DNA of 64,000 bases, from assembly GCF_003797125.1 (NCBI RefSeq), contig NZ_RKKE01000011.1:1-64000 (forward strand), given 5' to 3'. The position numbers were made by a program, and so were the translations under genes. The DNA is from Shewanella frigidimarina. GTDB lineage: Bacteria; Pseudomonadota; Gammaproteobacteria; Enterobacterales; Shewanellaceae. The notes beneath the pieces were generated by a model that was given only the letters and a program-made list of their open reading frames with translations, had not been told where the DNA came from and ran no database searches. Below, in pieces: positions 44,174 to 52,875 of this stretch (position 1 is the stretch's first letter; each line of letters begins with the position of its first letter).

Positions 44174-45229
44174 CTAGTCTCCGGCCATTTTTTGCAAAAA
44201 CTCAAGTCGCTGCATTTCTTGCTCATCAGGTTGCCATGGCTCATCAGATAGCGACTCAACAGCAAAATCGCCTAACTCGTAGGCAGGTTCCTCACTGTGG
44301 CCGTACTGAGTTAATTCACCGGGTACTGCTGGGCGGCGCTCCAATACAAATGTACTCAGAACATAAGGGCCTTTATATTGCGCTAACACCCCTTTATAGG
44401 CTTTAAGATCCAGTACCACAGAGCCTTCAGTTAGCTTGTCGAAACCCGTTAGCAAGGCAATCGGCTGCTTATCTGCTGTATATAGATTGGCCCGTAAGCG
44501 ATAATAACCCGCTTGCTCAACATCCAATTTAACCGGTATCAACATATCACTACCTTCAGCGCGGATATCCCCCACTCCGGTTATGGTTGCCGTAGGATGA
44601 CTATATTCTATGCCTGTTTTTAACGTTTGCTTTTTGCCCTTAGCGCGAAAGGTAACACTGACCTCCATTGGACCATTCCAATCCTCTTCAGCATTCAGTT
44701 GTATCGCCCATTTGCCATCGGCACCTAGCATGGTTTCGCTAATTAACGGCTCCGATCCACTTGTAAGCTCGCTGTGTAATGCAGCACTCGCCCCAGTAAC
44801 AAGCAAGCCATTAACTTCAAGATTAATGACCACTGGTTCAGGAAAACTGAAACGATACTTAGGCAACACAATGCTAGCACTGGCTCCATCTTGGAGTTGC
44901 ACCGGCTGAGGAATATAAGCATTTGGGTTAAGTAAGTGCGTATCATCAACCGATAAAGGCATTGAGTAAGACGGTAACTCAAGCTCACTAGCATAAGCCT
45001 CTGCCATAAGCTGAAAACTGTCGCTGATCGGTTGTGGAAGCTTTTCAACCACGTTCATCGTATTAGCTGGCATGGGTTTTACCACTTTCGGCTTGGTTGG
45101 CGCAGTATCATCTTGCTCGATAACAGCGGCACTCTGAGGTGGCTCAAGTGCCGACTCAGAAGTGTCAACCCAAAACCCGACTGCCGTAGCGAGTAGGGCT
45201 ATTGTTATAATGATTTTTTTATATTTCAT
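44174..45229 (-). CDS. Exported beta-rich lipase partner protein (DUF4785-like)
   Basis: 351 residues with an N-terminal signal or anchor (about 5-20), a Pro-rich linker (about 35-55) and a largely beta-predicted body containing Ig-like segments: YRFSFPEPVVINLEVNG (about 130-146), PMEVSVTFRAKGKK, and GYYRLRANLYTADKQPIALL with YKGPYVLSTFVLERRP. This resembles DUF4785 proteins; it is not a LifO-type lipase foldase, which would be mostly helical. It starts 6 bp after the lipase gene, so a role in lipase export, folding or cell-surface retention is plausible but not shown. Confidence 0.55.
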   Translation of the reverse strand: MKYKKIIITIALLATAVGFWVDTSESALEPPQSAAVIEQDDTAPTKPKVVKPMPANTMNVVEKLPQPISDSFQLMAEAYASELELPSYSMPLSVDDTHLLNPNAYIPQPVQLQDGASASIVLPKYRFSFPEPVVINLEVNGLLVTGASAALHSELTSGSEPLISETMLGADGKWAIQLNAEEDWNGPMEVSVTFRAKGKKQTLKTGIEYSHPTATITGVGDIRAEGSDMLIPVKLDVEQAGYYRLRANLYTADKQPIALLTGFDKLTEGSVVLDLKAYKGVLAQYKGPYVLSTFVLERRPAVPGELTQYGHSEEPAYELGDFAVESLSDEPWQPDEQEMQRLEFLQKMAGD

Positions 45230-45235
45230 ATACGC

Positions 45236-46285
45236 TTAGTTAGCCGCTTGATACACAAGTGCTGACATACTGGTTTTATTCGAATGATTAACCACTCTAT
45301 AACGTGAACTAAATATCCACCAGCCACGTTTTTCATCATAGGTGTTGAATTGCAAGTTATCGCCATTGAGATAATTGGCACTACTATTGGCAGAAGTTAC
45401 TTCATCTTTAGCGCTATTTAAAATAGTGTCGCCATGGCTATAGCCTTCACTCATCAACATTGGGTAGTGATAAGGCATAAATCCGCTAGGGCCATTAGTA
45501 GAGGTGAGCTTGCCATCAAATGCTACACTGCGCGAACAACTGTTGTAACTGCCGACGGCCGCGGCACCACAACTAGAATGACTGGCAACAACACCATCAT
45601 CTTCGCCGGGTAAAAATGCCCCTGTCACACCGAGAAAGTCAGACCCTGCCCCAGCAAAACGTAAACGTGGTACTCGACTTTCAGGAAACGCTGCCAATTG
45701 GCGTGCAGTATTTACGCGTAAATCATTCAATACCCCAATATTGAATGACGACGGCAGTTCTCCTAACCATAACGACACAGCTAGTTTTAATGTTGCATCT
45801 ATCAAACCTGAACCACTAGCGACATTAACCGCCAAATCAGCCAATTCAACCCCACCACCCGCGCCAGAAAAGTCAAATGTGGCGACAATATTAAGCGGCT
45901 TTAAACCTGCGTTTTGCAACCATAGCGCTTGGTTATCAATAATATAACGCATCACTAAATCGCCAGTAGAATGGGTCACAAATACACAACCGCTGGCACA
46001 TGTCCCCTCTCGCGACATCTGTTGCAATTTAGGCCATACATACTGACTGGTTATTTTATTGGCAATGCGCTCTTGCGATGGCCAATCAATGCGTGCATCA
46101 GCACGATCACGCCAATATTGCGCCCAGTACTCTGAGCCATTGTCGCTTACCTGCGTACCTGTCGGTTTACTCTGTAAATTATCCGGTTGAAAGCCATGCA
46201 CTAACACTACTGGGTAGCTACCAACGGCTGCTTGGGCTGCGCCAGTTAATAAGCCTGCCAACAGTAAAAGTATCGATTTTGTCAT
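45236..46285 (-). CDS. Secreted triacylglycerol-lipase-like alpha/beta hydrolase
   Basis: 349 residues. A signal peptide (about 1-19, ending AAQAA) precedes the oxyanion segment PVVLVHGFQPDN. The nucleophile is Ser106 in VTHSTGDL, where Thr replaces the first Gly of the usual GxSxG. Candidate acid and base are Asp in GEDDGVVASHSS and His in GYSHGDTIL. Cys96 and Cys100 (GTCASGCVF) just before the nucleophile, and a later Cys pair, suggest disulfides, which fits an extracytoplasmic enzyme. It is cotranscribed with a beta-rich partner gene. The substrate is likely a lipid or ester. Confidence 0.75.
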   Translation of the reverse strand: MTKSILLLLAGLLTGAAQAAVGSYPVVLVHGFQPDNLQSKPTGTQVSDNGSEYWAQYWRDRADARIDWPSQERIANKITSQYVWPKLQQMSREGTCASGCVFVTHSTGDLVMRYIIDNQALWLQNAGLKPLNIVATFDFSGAGGGVELADLAVNVASGSGLIDATLKLAVSLWLGELPSSFNIGVLNDLRVNTARQLAAFPESRVPRLRFAGAGSDFLGVTGAFLPGEDDGVVASHSSCGAAAVGSYNSCSRSVAFDGKLTSTNGPSGFMPYHYPMLMSEGYSHGDTILNSAKDEVTSANSSANYLNGDNLQFNTYDEKRGWWIFSSRYRVVNHSNKTSMSALVYQAAN

Positions 46286-46616
46286 TGGGTTGTCCTCTTA
46301 TTTTATCTGCTGCAGCGCTAACAGCACTGTTAACAGAACTTTATTATTTTGTTATTAATATTGGATTTTTTGTTACAACTCCAACATCAACATAGAGCAG
46401 AATCAAAACAATGCAACCACAATAATTGACCTATTTATTGTCAAAATAGACCGAGTGTTTGAATTAACAAATAACAATTTAAACAGGCTAGCATTCCAGT
46501 ATTTAGTGGTAGGCAATAACAACTTAAATGGGACGTTATAGTATTTGACACAGATGTTTTAAGTAATTACTCAAACTTGTAAAAAAAATTTAATCCAATG
46601 TTGGTGTGGCGATCTT

Positions 46617-46655
46617 ATGAGTAATATCGATGAGTAATATCGATGAGTAATATCG
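46617..46655. repeat. 13-bp tandem repeat, three copies
   Basis: ATGAGTAATATCG occurs three times head to tail without mismatch. Each unit contains the dyad ATCGAT across the junctions. Confidence 0.9.
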
Positions 46656-46796
46656 ATAGCTAGAGTGGTGACAGCCTGATGTGCATTGATCTTAAATTGA
46701 ATACATAAGAGCGATACAAACGACCGCAAGCTAAATAAATGACTGCTCTATAGTGTGCTCTAGTTATAGTTTATGGTTTCTGGTGGCGAAAACAAA

Positions 46797-46828
46797 CAAG
46801 CCCCGCCGATAAATATCAACAGGGCTTG
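46797..46828 (-). terminator. Probable terminator after argH
   Basis: CAAGCCC and GGGCTTG pair around an 18-nt loop that can pair further. On the minus strand a T-rich stretch (TTTGTTTT) follows. It lies about 60 bp past the argH stop. Confidence 0.65.
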
Positions 46829-46886
46829 ATTACTAATATCTATCTCGATACTATCGAAATAGATACTTATCGTTATGCTCTTAAGG

Positions 46887-48251
46887 CTATGCTTTTTTAG
46901 CCGCGATGGCTGCTTGCACTTGATTGATAGCGGTACCACCTAATACATCACGTTTCTCTAAACACGCTTCAATCGTAAGGTTTGGATACACATCATCGCT
47001 AATCACATTGGCAAATTTTTGTAGCTCAGCCACGCTTAAGTCTTCAATCGGCTTTTGCTCACCAATGGCAAATACCACCACCTCGCCCACTACATGATGT
47101 GCTTCACGGAACGGCATGCCTTTAGCGACAAGATAATCTGCAAGTTCAGTTGCGTTAGCATAACCTTGCTGAGCTGCTACCAAGGCTTGTGGACGATTCA
47201 CTTTTAAGCCCGACAATACTAATGCTGCCATGTCTAAGCAAATAGCCCAACTGTCGACTACGTCGAACAAGCCTTCTTTGTCTTCTTGCATGTCTTTGTT
47301 GTACGCCAATGGCAAGGCTTTCATAGTAGTTAAAATACCCATTAAGCTGCCATATACACGGCCGGTTTTACCACGAATAAGCTCTAAAGCATCAGGGTTT
47401 TTCTTTTGCGGCATCAGTGATGAACCTGAGGTGACTTCATCGGCTAGAGAGATAAAGTTAGCTTCACCAGAGTTGAAGAAAATTAAGTCTTCGGCCATAC
47501 GGCTTAAATGCATCATGCTGATTGACGCTGCGCTGCATAATTCAACCACATGGTCGCGATCCGACACACTGTCTAAGCTGTTTAAGGTTGGGCGAGCAAA
47601 GTTTAATGCCGCCGCTAACGCGTGGCGATCAATTGGGTAAGCTGTACCTGCTAGTGCGCCTGAACCTAACGGGCATGAGTCGGCACGGCTTAATACATCT
47701 TGCAGGCGGCTAATGTCACGCTCGTACATTTCTACATAGGCTAACGCCCAGTGACCAAATGTAACCGGCTGAGCACGCTGTAAATGGGTGTAACCTGGCA
47801 TCACTGCGTCAACTTCACGCTCGGCTAATGCAATCAACTCCGCATGTAATGTACCTAGGCGCGCAAGTAATGCAGCGCCTTCTTTTTTACACCACAATTT
47901 TAAATCTGTGGCGACTTGGTCGTTACGTGAACGACCCGTGTGGAGTTTTTTACCTAAATCGCCCACTTTGGCAATCAGCTTTTGTTCAACAAAACTGTGA
48001 ATATCTTCTGCGCCATTACTGATAATCGCTTGAGGATCGTTACCTACTTCCACCAGCAATTCGTTTAATGCTGCTTTTAGATTGGTACATTCTTTGGCAG
48101 TAATAATACCGACGCTAGCAATGGCGTCTGCCCATGCGATAGAGCCGACAACGTCTTGTTCAAATAAGCGGTAATCCACTGGCAGTGAGTCATTAAATAA
48201 CTTGAAAAGTGCACTGGTTTCGCCCTGAAATCTTCCGCCCCATAACGCCAT
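46887..48251 (-). CDS. argH: Argininosuccinate lyase
   Basis: Last step of arginine synthesis: splits argininosuccinate to arginine and fumarate. 454 residues with MALWGGRF at the start, HTGRSRNDQVATDLKLW, TPGYTHLQRAQPVTFGHW-type segment (VMPGYTHLQRAQP) and the signature GSSLMPQKKNPDALE. AGAGGAT precedes the ATG at 48251. There is no C-terminal N-acetyltransferase fusion of the ArgH(A) kind found in some marine gammaproteobacteria, so acetylglutamate synthase must be elsewhere. A 334-bp gap separates it from argG. Confidence 0.96.
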   Translation of the reverse strand: MALWGGRFQGETSALFKLFNDSLPVDYRLFEQDVVGSIAWADAIASVGIITAKECTNLKAALNELLVEVGNDPQAIISNGAEDIHSFVEQKLIAKVGDLGKKLHTGRSRNDQVATDLKLWCKKEGAALLARLGTLHAELIALAEREVDAVMPGYTHLQRAQPVTFGHWALAYVEMYERDISRLQDVLSRADSCPLGSGALAGTAYPIDRHALAAALNFARPTLNSLDSVSDRDHVVELCSAASISMMHLSRMAEDLIFFNSGEANFISLADEVTSGSSLMPQKKNPDALELIRGKTGRVYGSLMGILTTMKALPLAYNKDMQEDKEGLFDVVDSWAICLDMAALVLSGLKVNRPQALVAAQQGYANATELADYLVAKGMPFREAHHVVGEVVVFAIGEQKPIEDLSVAELQKFANVISDDVYPNLTIEACLEKRDVLGGTAINQVQAAIAAKKA

Positions 48252-48294
48252 GTCGGTATCCTCTGTTTTGAAATTATCGTTCAATAATGTAGAT

Positions 48295-48491
48295 AACCTG
48301 AACTCAGGATAAGAGATGAGAAGAAAATGTTAAAGCTCAAAATCTTAATCATTGCTCTCTATCAAACTTGTCATTTGCTTTACTAACAAGACGAATTGAC
48401 GCGTCAATAGCTAGCCTATTGCAAGTCGATTCAACTTAGTTAGCAGGGCAAAGGGCTGTTTGAGAGTCGTTTGTTATCCCGAGTTCAGGTT
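48295..48491. mobile_element. MITE-like element with 18-bp terminal inverted repeats
   Basis: AACCTGAACTCAGGATAA at 48295-48312 is the reverse complement of 48474-48491 with one mismatch in 18. The arms enclose 161 bp without a coding frame, with a perfect 14-bp palindrome ATTGACGCGTCAAT (48394-48407) at the exact centre. Size and symmetry suit a miniature inverted-repeat element in the arg operon. No clear target-site duplication was found. Confidence 0.5.
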
Positions 48492-48545
48492 GTATAATAT
48501 TCTGTTTCTTGTAATGACTCTCTGTTTGCCAAAAGTCATTATAAG

Positions 48546-48567
48546 AAAGGCGCTTTGCAGCGCCTTT
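48546..48567 (-). terminator. Hairpin after argG
   Basis: AAAGGCGC pairs with GCGCCTTT around a 6-nt loop, 19 bp past the argG stop. The T-tract is short, so partial read-through into argH is possible. Confidence 0.6.
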
Positions 48568-48585
48568 ATATCGTTGGCGTAAAAT

Positions 48586-49809
48586 CTATTTAGTGTTTAG
48601 CGCACGAATACGGCTCGCTAAAGAGTACAAACGGATAAAGCCTTCAGCATGTTTTTGATCGTATACGTCATCTTCACCAAACGTTGCGAAAGATTCTGAA
48701 TACAAGCTGTTTGGCGAACGCTTCTTAACGGCTGTCGCTTGGCCTTTATACAGCTTAATCACTACATCACCGTTAACTGACTCAGCTAATGATTCAGATG
48801 CAGCGATAAGTGATTTACATAAAGGGGTAAACCAACGACCGTCATACACTAGGTGCGACATTTGGCCAGCAATTTGCTCACGCCAAGTACGGCTAGTTTT
48901 GTCTAACACTAATTCTTCAATGGCACGAAGACCAGCAAACATTACAGTACCGCCTGGTGTTTCGTAACAACCACGAGACTTCATGCCCACTAAACGGTTT
49001 TCAGTAATGTCGATACGACCTACACCGTGTTTGCCAGCAATATCGTTTAACTTCATTAATGCAGCATATGGTGATAATGCTTCGTCATTGACATGGGTAA
49101 CACGACCATGCTTAACCGCTAACGATACATATTCAGGCTCATTTGGTGCATCTTCTGGCGCTACAGTTAATGTCCACACGCCTTTTGATGGCTCGTTCCA
49201 TGGATCTTCTAACTCGCCACCTTCGTGCGAAATGTGCCATGCGTTTGCATCACGGCTGTAAATTTTGGTTGCTGATGCGCTAGTTTTGATATCACGCTCA
49301 GCAAGGTAAGCTAATAAGTCTTCACGGCTACGCATTTCCCATTCACGCCAAGGCGCGATCACTTTTAGATCTGGTGCTAAAGCAGCAAAACAACCTTCAA
49401 AACGAACTTGGTCGTTACCTTTACCCGTACAACCATGACATACCGCGTCAGCACCCACTTTACGGGCAACTTCGACTTGCGCTTTGGCAATAATAGGACG
49501 CGCCATTGACGTACCTAACAAATAAGTGCCTTCATAAATCGCACCCGTTGCGATAGTTGGATAGATGTAGTCTTTAACAAATTCTTCTTTTAGGTCAACG
49601 ATATGACATTCGCTAGCGCCTGAAGCTAAGGCTTTTTCCGTTAAACCAACTAATTCTTCTTCGCCTTGGCCAACATCGGCACAGAATGCGATGATTTCAC
49701 AATCGTCATAAGTTTCTTTTAACCACGGGATAATAGCAGAGGTGTCTAAACCACCTGAATATGCCAATACCACTTTTTTAACGCCGGTTTTTTTCACTGC
49801 ATTAGACAT
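48586..49809 (-). CDS. argG: Argininosuccinate synthase
   Basis: Joins citrulline and aspartate using ATP. 407 residues of the short (non-E. coli) ArgG type, with the ATP-pyrophosphatase loop VVLAYSGGLDTSAIIPWL near the start, then YEGTYLLGTSMARPIIAK, CHGCTGKGNDQVRFE, and GRVTHVNDE. It lies 92 bp downstream of argF in the minus-strand arg cluster. Confidence 0.97.
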   Translation of the reverse strand: MSNAVKKTGVKKVVLAYSGGLDTSAIIPWLKETYDDCEIIAFCADVGQGEEELVGLTEKALASGASECHIVDLKEEFVKDYIYPTIATGAIYEGTYLLGTSMARPIIAKAQVEVARKVGADAVCHGCTGKGNDQVRFEGCFAALAPDLKVIAPWREWEMRSREDLLAYLAERDIKTSASATKIYSRDANAWHISHEGGELEDPWNEPSKGVWTLTVAPEDAPNEPEYVSLAVKHGRVTHVNDEALSPYAALMKLNDIAGKHGVGRIDITENRLVGMKSRGCYETPGGTVMFAGLRAIEELVLDKTSRTWREQIAGQMSHLVYDGRWFTPLCKSLIAASESLAESVNGDVVIKLYKGQATAVKKRSPNSLYSESFATFGEDDVYDQKHAEGFIRLYSLASRIRALNTK

Positions 49810-49901
49810 GTTTATTTCCTAAATCAATTACGTATACGGTCAATGTTAATAACGCCAACGGCATTATTGTCTTAATCTTCTGAATAACTTTAATAAGGTG
49901 A

Positions 49902-50807
49902 CTAACTTAATAAGGTCACTAATACTGCATTTTGTGCATGCATTCGGTTTTCTGCTTGATGTAAAATCAATGAACCTTCGCCATCCATCACTTCATCTGT
50001 CACTTCCACACCACGATGTGCTGGTAAGCAATGCATAAAGAATTTTGCGCCAGCTTGAGCCATTAGTTCGCTATTAACTTGGTACGGTGCAAAACGGGCT
50101 TTAATATCAGCAAGCGGTGTTTCATCACCCATAGAAATCCAAGTGTCGGTGTAAATAGCATCATGGCCTTCAATGGCATTAATGTCAGCGCTTAGGGTTA
50201 ACTTGCCGCCATTTTGCTTTGCTAACGCTTGTGCTTCAGTCACGATTAGCGCATCAGGGAATGCCCCTTCAGGACAAATCACTGTCATGGTCATGCCTAA
50301 AATCGCTGCACCATAAATCAATGAATGAGTGACGTTATTACCATCACCAACATAAGCCAGTTTTGCTTGGCTTACATCATCAAACTGCTCAGCTAATGTT
50401 AAAAAGTCAGCTAAAGCTTGGCATGGGTGATACAAGTCAGATAAAGCATTAATGACCGGTACGCTGCCATGTTGAGCTAATTGCTCGATGGTGGTGTGCG
50501 AGTATGTTCTTGCCACAATAGCATCGGCCCAGCATGAAATATTTGTCGCAAAATCAGCTACTGTTTCACGCTGACCTAACGCGCCATTTTGTTGGTCTAA
50601 GTATAAGCAGTGACCACCTAATTTATTAATGCCAATGTCAAAGCTGACTCGGGTGCGCAGTGAAGGCTTTTCAAACAACATCACAACGCTTTTACCATCT
50701 AAAGCACGACGGTACTCAGCGGGGTTATTCTTAATTTTTTTAGCCAGATCAATGATGGCTAAAAGCTGAGATTGAGTTAACTCTTTTATCGACAATAGGT
50801 GCTGCAT
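49902..50807 (-). CDS. argF: Ornithine carbamoyltransferase
   Basis: Makes citrulline from ornithine and carbamoyl phosphate. 301 residues with the carbamoyl-phosphate loop FEKPSLRTRVSF, the HPCQ motif in LYHPCQALADFLT, and the ornithine/catalytic motif FMHCLPAHRG. Position between argB and argG is as expected for this cluster; the gap to argB is 14 bp. Confidence 0.97.
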   Translation of the reverse strand: MQHLLSIKELTQSQLLAIIDLAKKIKNNPAEYRRALDGKSVVMLFEKPSLRTRVSFDIGINKLGGHCLYLDQQNGALGQRETVADFATNISCWADAIVARTYSHTTIEQLAQHGSVPVINALSDLYHPCQALADFLTLAEQFDDVSQAKLAYVGDGNNVTHSLIYGAAILGMTMTVICPEGAFPDALIVTEAQALAKQNGGKLTLSADINAIEGHDAIYTDTWISMGDETPLADIKARFAPYQVNSELMAQAGAKFFMHCLPAHRGVEVTDEVMDGEGSLILHQAENRMHAQNAVLVTLLS

Positions 50808-50821
50808 ATACTACTACTCCA

Positions 50822-51601
50822 TTAAGGTTGTATTTGAGTCCCGACGGACCCACCTTTGACTAAGGTTTTTAACTGTTCGGCATCGCGCCATGAAGCAACT
50901 TGCACGGGTTTACCCATCCATTGAGCAACTTCCAATGCGGCTTCTACTTTGACTTTCATCCCTTTTTCAATCACCCCTTGGGCAACAAGATGTTCGATTT
51001 CGCTTTTGTTTAAACTATGAATTAATTGACCTTTACCATCTAATACACCCGATACGTCTGACAATAACACTAACGTACCGTTAACTAATTTGGCTAAGGC
51101 TGTTGCGGCTTGATCTGCGTTGACGTTTAACATTTCGCCTTGGCTAGAAATGGCAATCGAGCTACAAATTGGCATCCAACCTTGGCTTAAAATAAAGTTT
51201 AAGTAGGTGGCGTCTTTTGGCTCAACTTCGCCCACGAGTCCTAAACGTTCATCTTTGATTTTTGCAGTAACAACATTGCCGTCGCCTAAGCTCATGCCTA
51301 CACTAACAATGCCTGCTTTTGCAGCTGCTGCTTGTAAAATTTTGTTTGAGGTACCTGCTAGCGCGCCAACAATAATAGGAATTTGATCTTCTGGCGTAAC
51401 ACGTAACCCGTCTAATTTAACTGTTTCTTTGCCGTTAGCGGTTAATTGCTCATCAACCAAACAACCACCACCATGGACTAATATGACTTGTTGACCCGCT
51501 GCAAGCATTTCGGCTGCTGCTGCCATTAAACGCGCCATGCCCATTTCGCATTGAAGTAACGCACCACCGACTTTTAAGACTAATACTGATTTTGTAGCCA
51601 T
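50822..51601 (-). CDS. argB: Acetylglutamate kinase
   Basis: Phosphorylates N-acetylglutamate. 259 residues, E. coli-type (258), with the amino-acid-kinase motifs VLKVGGALL and VILVHGGGCLVDEQL, SLGDGNVVTAK, and LSDVSGVLDGKGQL. The short N-terminus lacks the extra helix of arginine-inhibited hexameric forms, so feedback control probably acts elsewhere in the pathway. The gap to argC is 30 bp. Confidence 0.96.
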   Translation of the reverse strand: MATKSVLVLKVGGALLQCEMGMARLMAAAAEMLAAGQQVILVHGGGCLVDEQLTANGKETVKLDGLRVTPEDQIPIIVGALAGTSNKILQAAAAKAGIVSVGMSLGDGNVVTAKIKDERLGLVGEVEPKDATYLNFILSQGWMPICSSIAISSQGEMLNVNADQAATALAKLVNGTLVLLSDVSGVLDGKGQLIHSLNKSEIEHLVAQGVIEKGMKVKVEAALEVAQWMGKPVQVASWRDAEQLKTLVKGGSVGTQIQP

Positions 51602-51631
51602 TATTTTTATTCCTTCACTAATGCGAGTTAA

Positions 51632-52612
51632 TTACACACCGAAATGGATTTTAATGCACTGTAGCCCTTGGCTAGCAGCACCTTTCATTAAATTGTCTAT
51701 CGCACTGGCGACCACTAAATAACCGCTGTTGGCATCATACTTCCAACCTAAATGACAATTGGGGGTGTTAACCACATCATCAACTTTAGGGAATTGATTG
51801 TGCTTTACCGTCACAATTGGCGCGTTGTCGTACACGCTATATGCTTTAGCGACATCGGCTTCTGTGGTACCTGGTTTTAGTTGCACGGTAATCGTTGCCA
51901 AAATACCACGCTTAAAGTTGCCTAAATGCGGCGTAAAAATGACTTCTTGACCTAAATGTGTCGCTATCTCAGGCTGATGCCTGTGGCCCAATACACCGTA
52001 TGGTGTAAGGCTAACTTCGCAGAAACTGGTATGTAACTGTGCTTTACGGCCTGCACCTGTTACACCACTAACGGCATTAATGACTGGGTACATTTCAGTT
52101 AAGAATGGTTTAAGCGGTTTTAGTGCAGTAAGTGATGCCGTAGGATAACAACCTGGTACGGCAATCATTCTTGTTTGTTTAATTTGTTCGCTATTCCACT
52201 CTGCTAAACCGTACACCGCCTGAGCCAATACATCAGGGTGAGTATGTTCAAAACCGTACCATTTAGGATACTGCGCCACATCGGCAAAACGGTATGCACC
52301 ACTTAAGTCAAATACCGCTAAACCTTGCTGGTAAAACCATGCAGCAAGCTCTAGGCTGACTGAATGCTCAGTCGCTAAAACCACGGCATCGGCTTCGGCA
52401 ACAATTGTCTTTTTAGCGTCATCAGATAACGGCGAAAGCGTATAAGCCATGTGGCTGTATGTAGGATAAAGGTCGGCTAATTTACGGCCTTTATCTAAAC
52501 TGTTTTCCGACACATACAACCCTTGAACGCTGAAGTTGCAGTCTGCGTTAATTAACGAGGTAATTTGTGCACCGGTATAACCACTGGCGCCAATAATTGC
52601 GATGCTTTTCAT
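51632..52612 (-). CDS. argC: N-acetyl-gamma-glutamyl-phosphate reductase
   Basis: Reduces N-acetylglutamyl phosphate to the semialdehyde with NADPH. 326 residues; the Rossmann start is IIGASGYTGAQI and the active-site cysteine is in VPGCYPTASLTALKP. Catalytic His-region HRHQPEI is present. First gene of the argCBFGH transcription unit, divergent from argE over 263 bp that carry candidate ArgR boxes. Confidence 0.96.
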   Translation of the reverse strand: MKSIAIIGASGYTGAQITSLINADCNFSVQGLYVSENSLDKGRKLADLYPTYSHMAYTLSPLSDDAKKTIVAEADAVVLATEHSVSLELAAWFYQQGLAVFDLSGAYRFADVAQYPKWYGFEHTHPDVLAQAVYGLAEWNSEQIKQTRMIAVPGCYPTASLTALKPLKPFLTEMYPVINAVSGVTGAGRKAQLHTSFCEVSLTPYGVLGHRHQPEIATHLGQEVIFTPHLGNFKRGILATITVQLKPGTTEADVAKAYSVYDNAPIVTVKHNQFPKVDDVVNTPNCHLGWKYDANSGYLVVASAIDNLMKGAASQGLQCIKIHFGV

Positions 52613-52813
52613 AAGTTTGTTTTCTTTTTAAATAATGAGAGAAAGTGTCAGCATAGCCTATTTAGACGGGGGCCGCCTAATTTTGAACTATCGTCGCAGG
52701 AAGTTCGCGTTGATTATTGATATAGTGGTTTTAGCAGTTAGAAAGCACATGTTTATTTTCATTTCTATCGTTCTATTTATGGTGTCGGTTAATGCTGTTT
52801 GCTAGACTATCAC

Positions 52814-52855
52814 ACAATATTAATTATGCAATATATGTGAATAAGTATTTTACAT
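52814..52855. promoter_or_regulatory. Candidate tandem ArgR boxes between argC and argE
   Basis: TGTGAATAAGTATTTTACA (52836-52854) fits the TGAAT-n4-ATTCA dyad with small changes, and a weaker box, ATATTAATTATGCAATAT, lies just upstream (52817-52834). Tandem boxes with a few bp between them are the usual ArgR hexamer target. They are close to the argE start, so both divergent units could be repressed by arginine. Confidence 0.5.
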
Positions 52856-52875
52856 TTTATTTTTTAGGATAACCC

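Larger units (their letters stand above)
46286..46886. other. Gene-free region between lipase and argH
   Basis: 600 bp, AT-rich, with no credible open frame. It holds a 13-bp tandem repeat (46617-46655) and the argH terminator (46797-46828), and must contain the lipase promoter. Confidence 0.6.
48252..48585. other. Gene-free region between argG and argH
   Basis: 334 bp in an otherwise compact operon. Most of it is a 197-bp stretch bounded by inverted repeats (48295-48491); the rest holds the hairpin after argG. Confidence 0.6.

Noticed and set aside
44174..45229. Calling the lipase partner gene a LifO-type foldase.
   Set aside because: The protein is mostly beta-predicted with Ig-like segments; LifO proteins are largely alpha-helical.
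46887..48251. ArgH(A) fusion of lyase and N-acetylglutamate synthase.
   Set aside because: The frame ends after 454 residues at the normal ArgH C-terminus, with no acetyltransferase domain.
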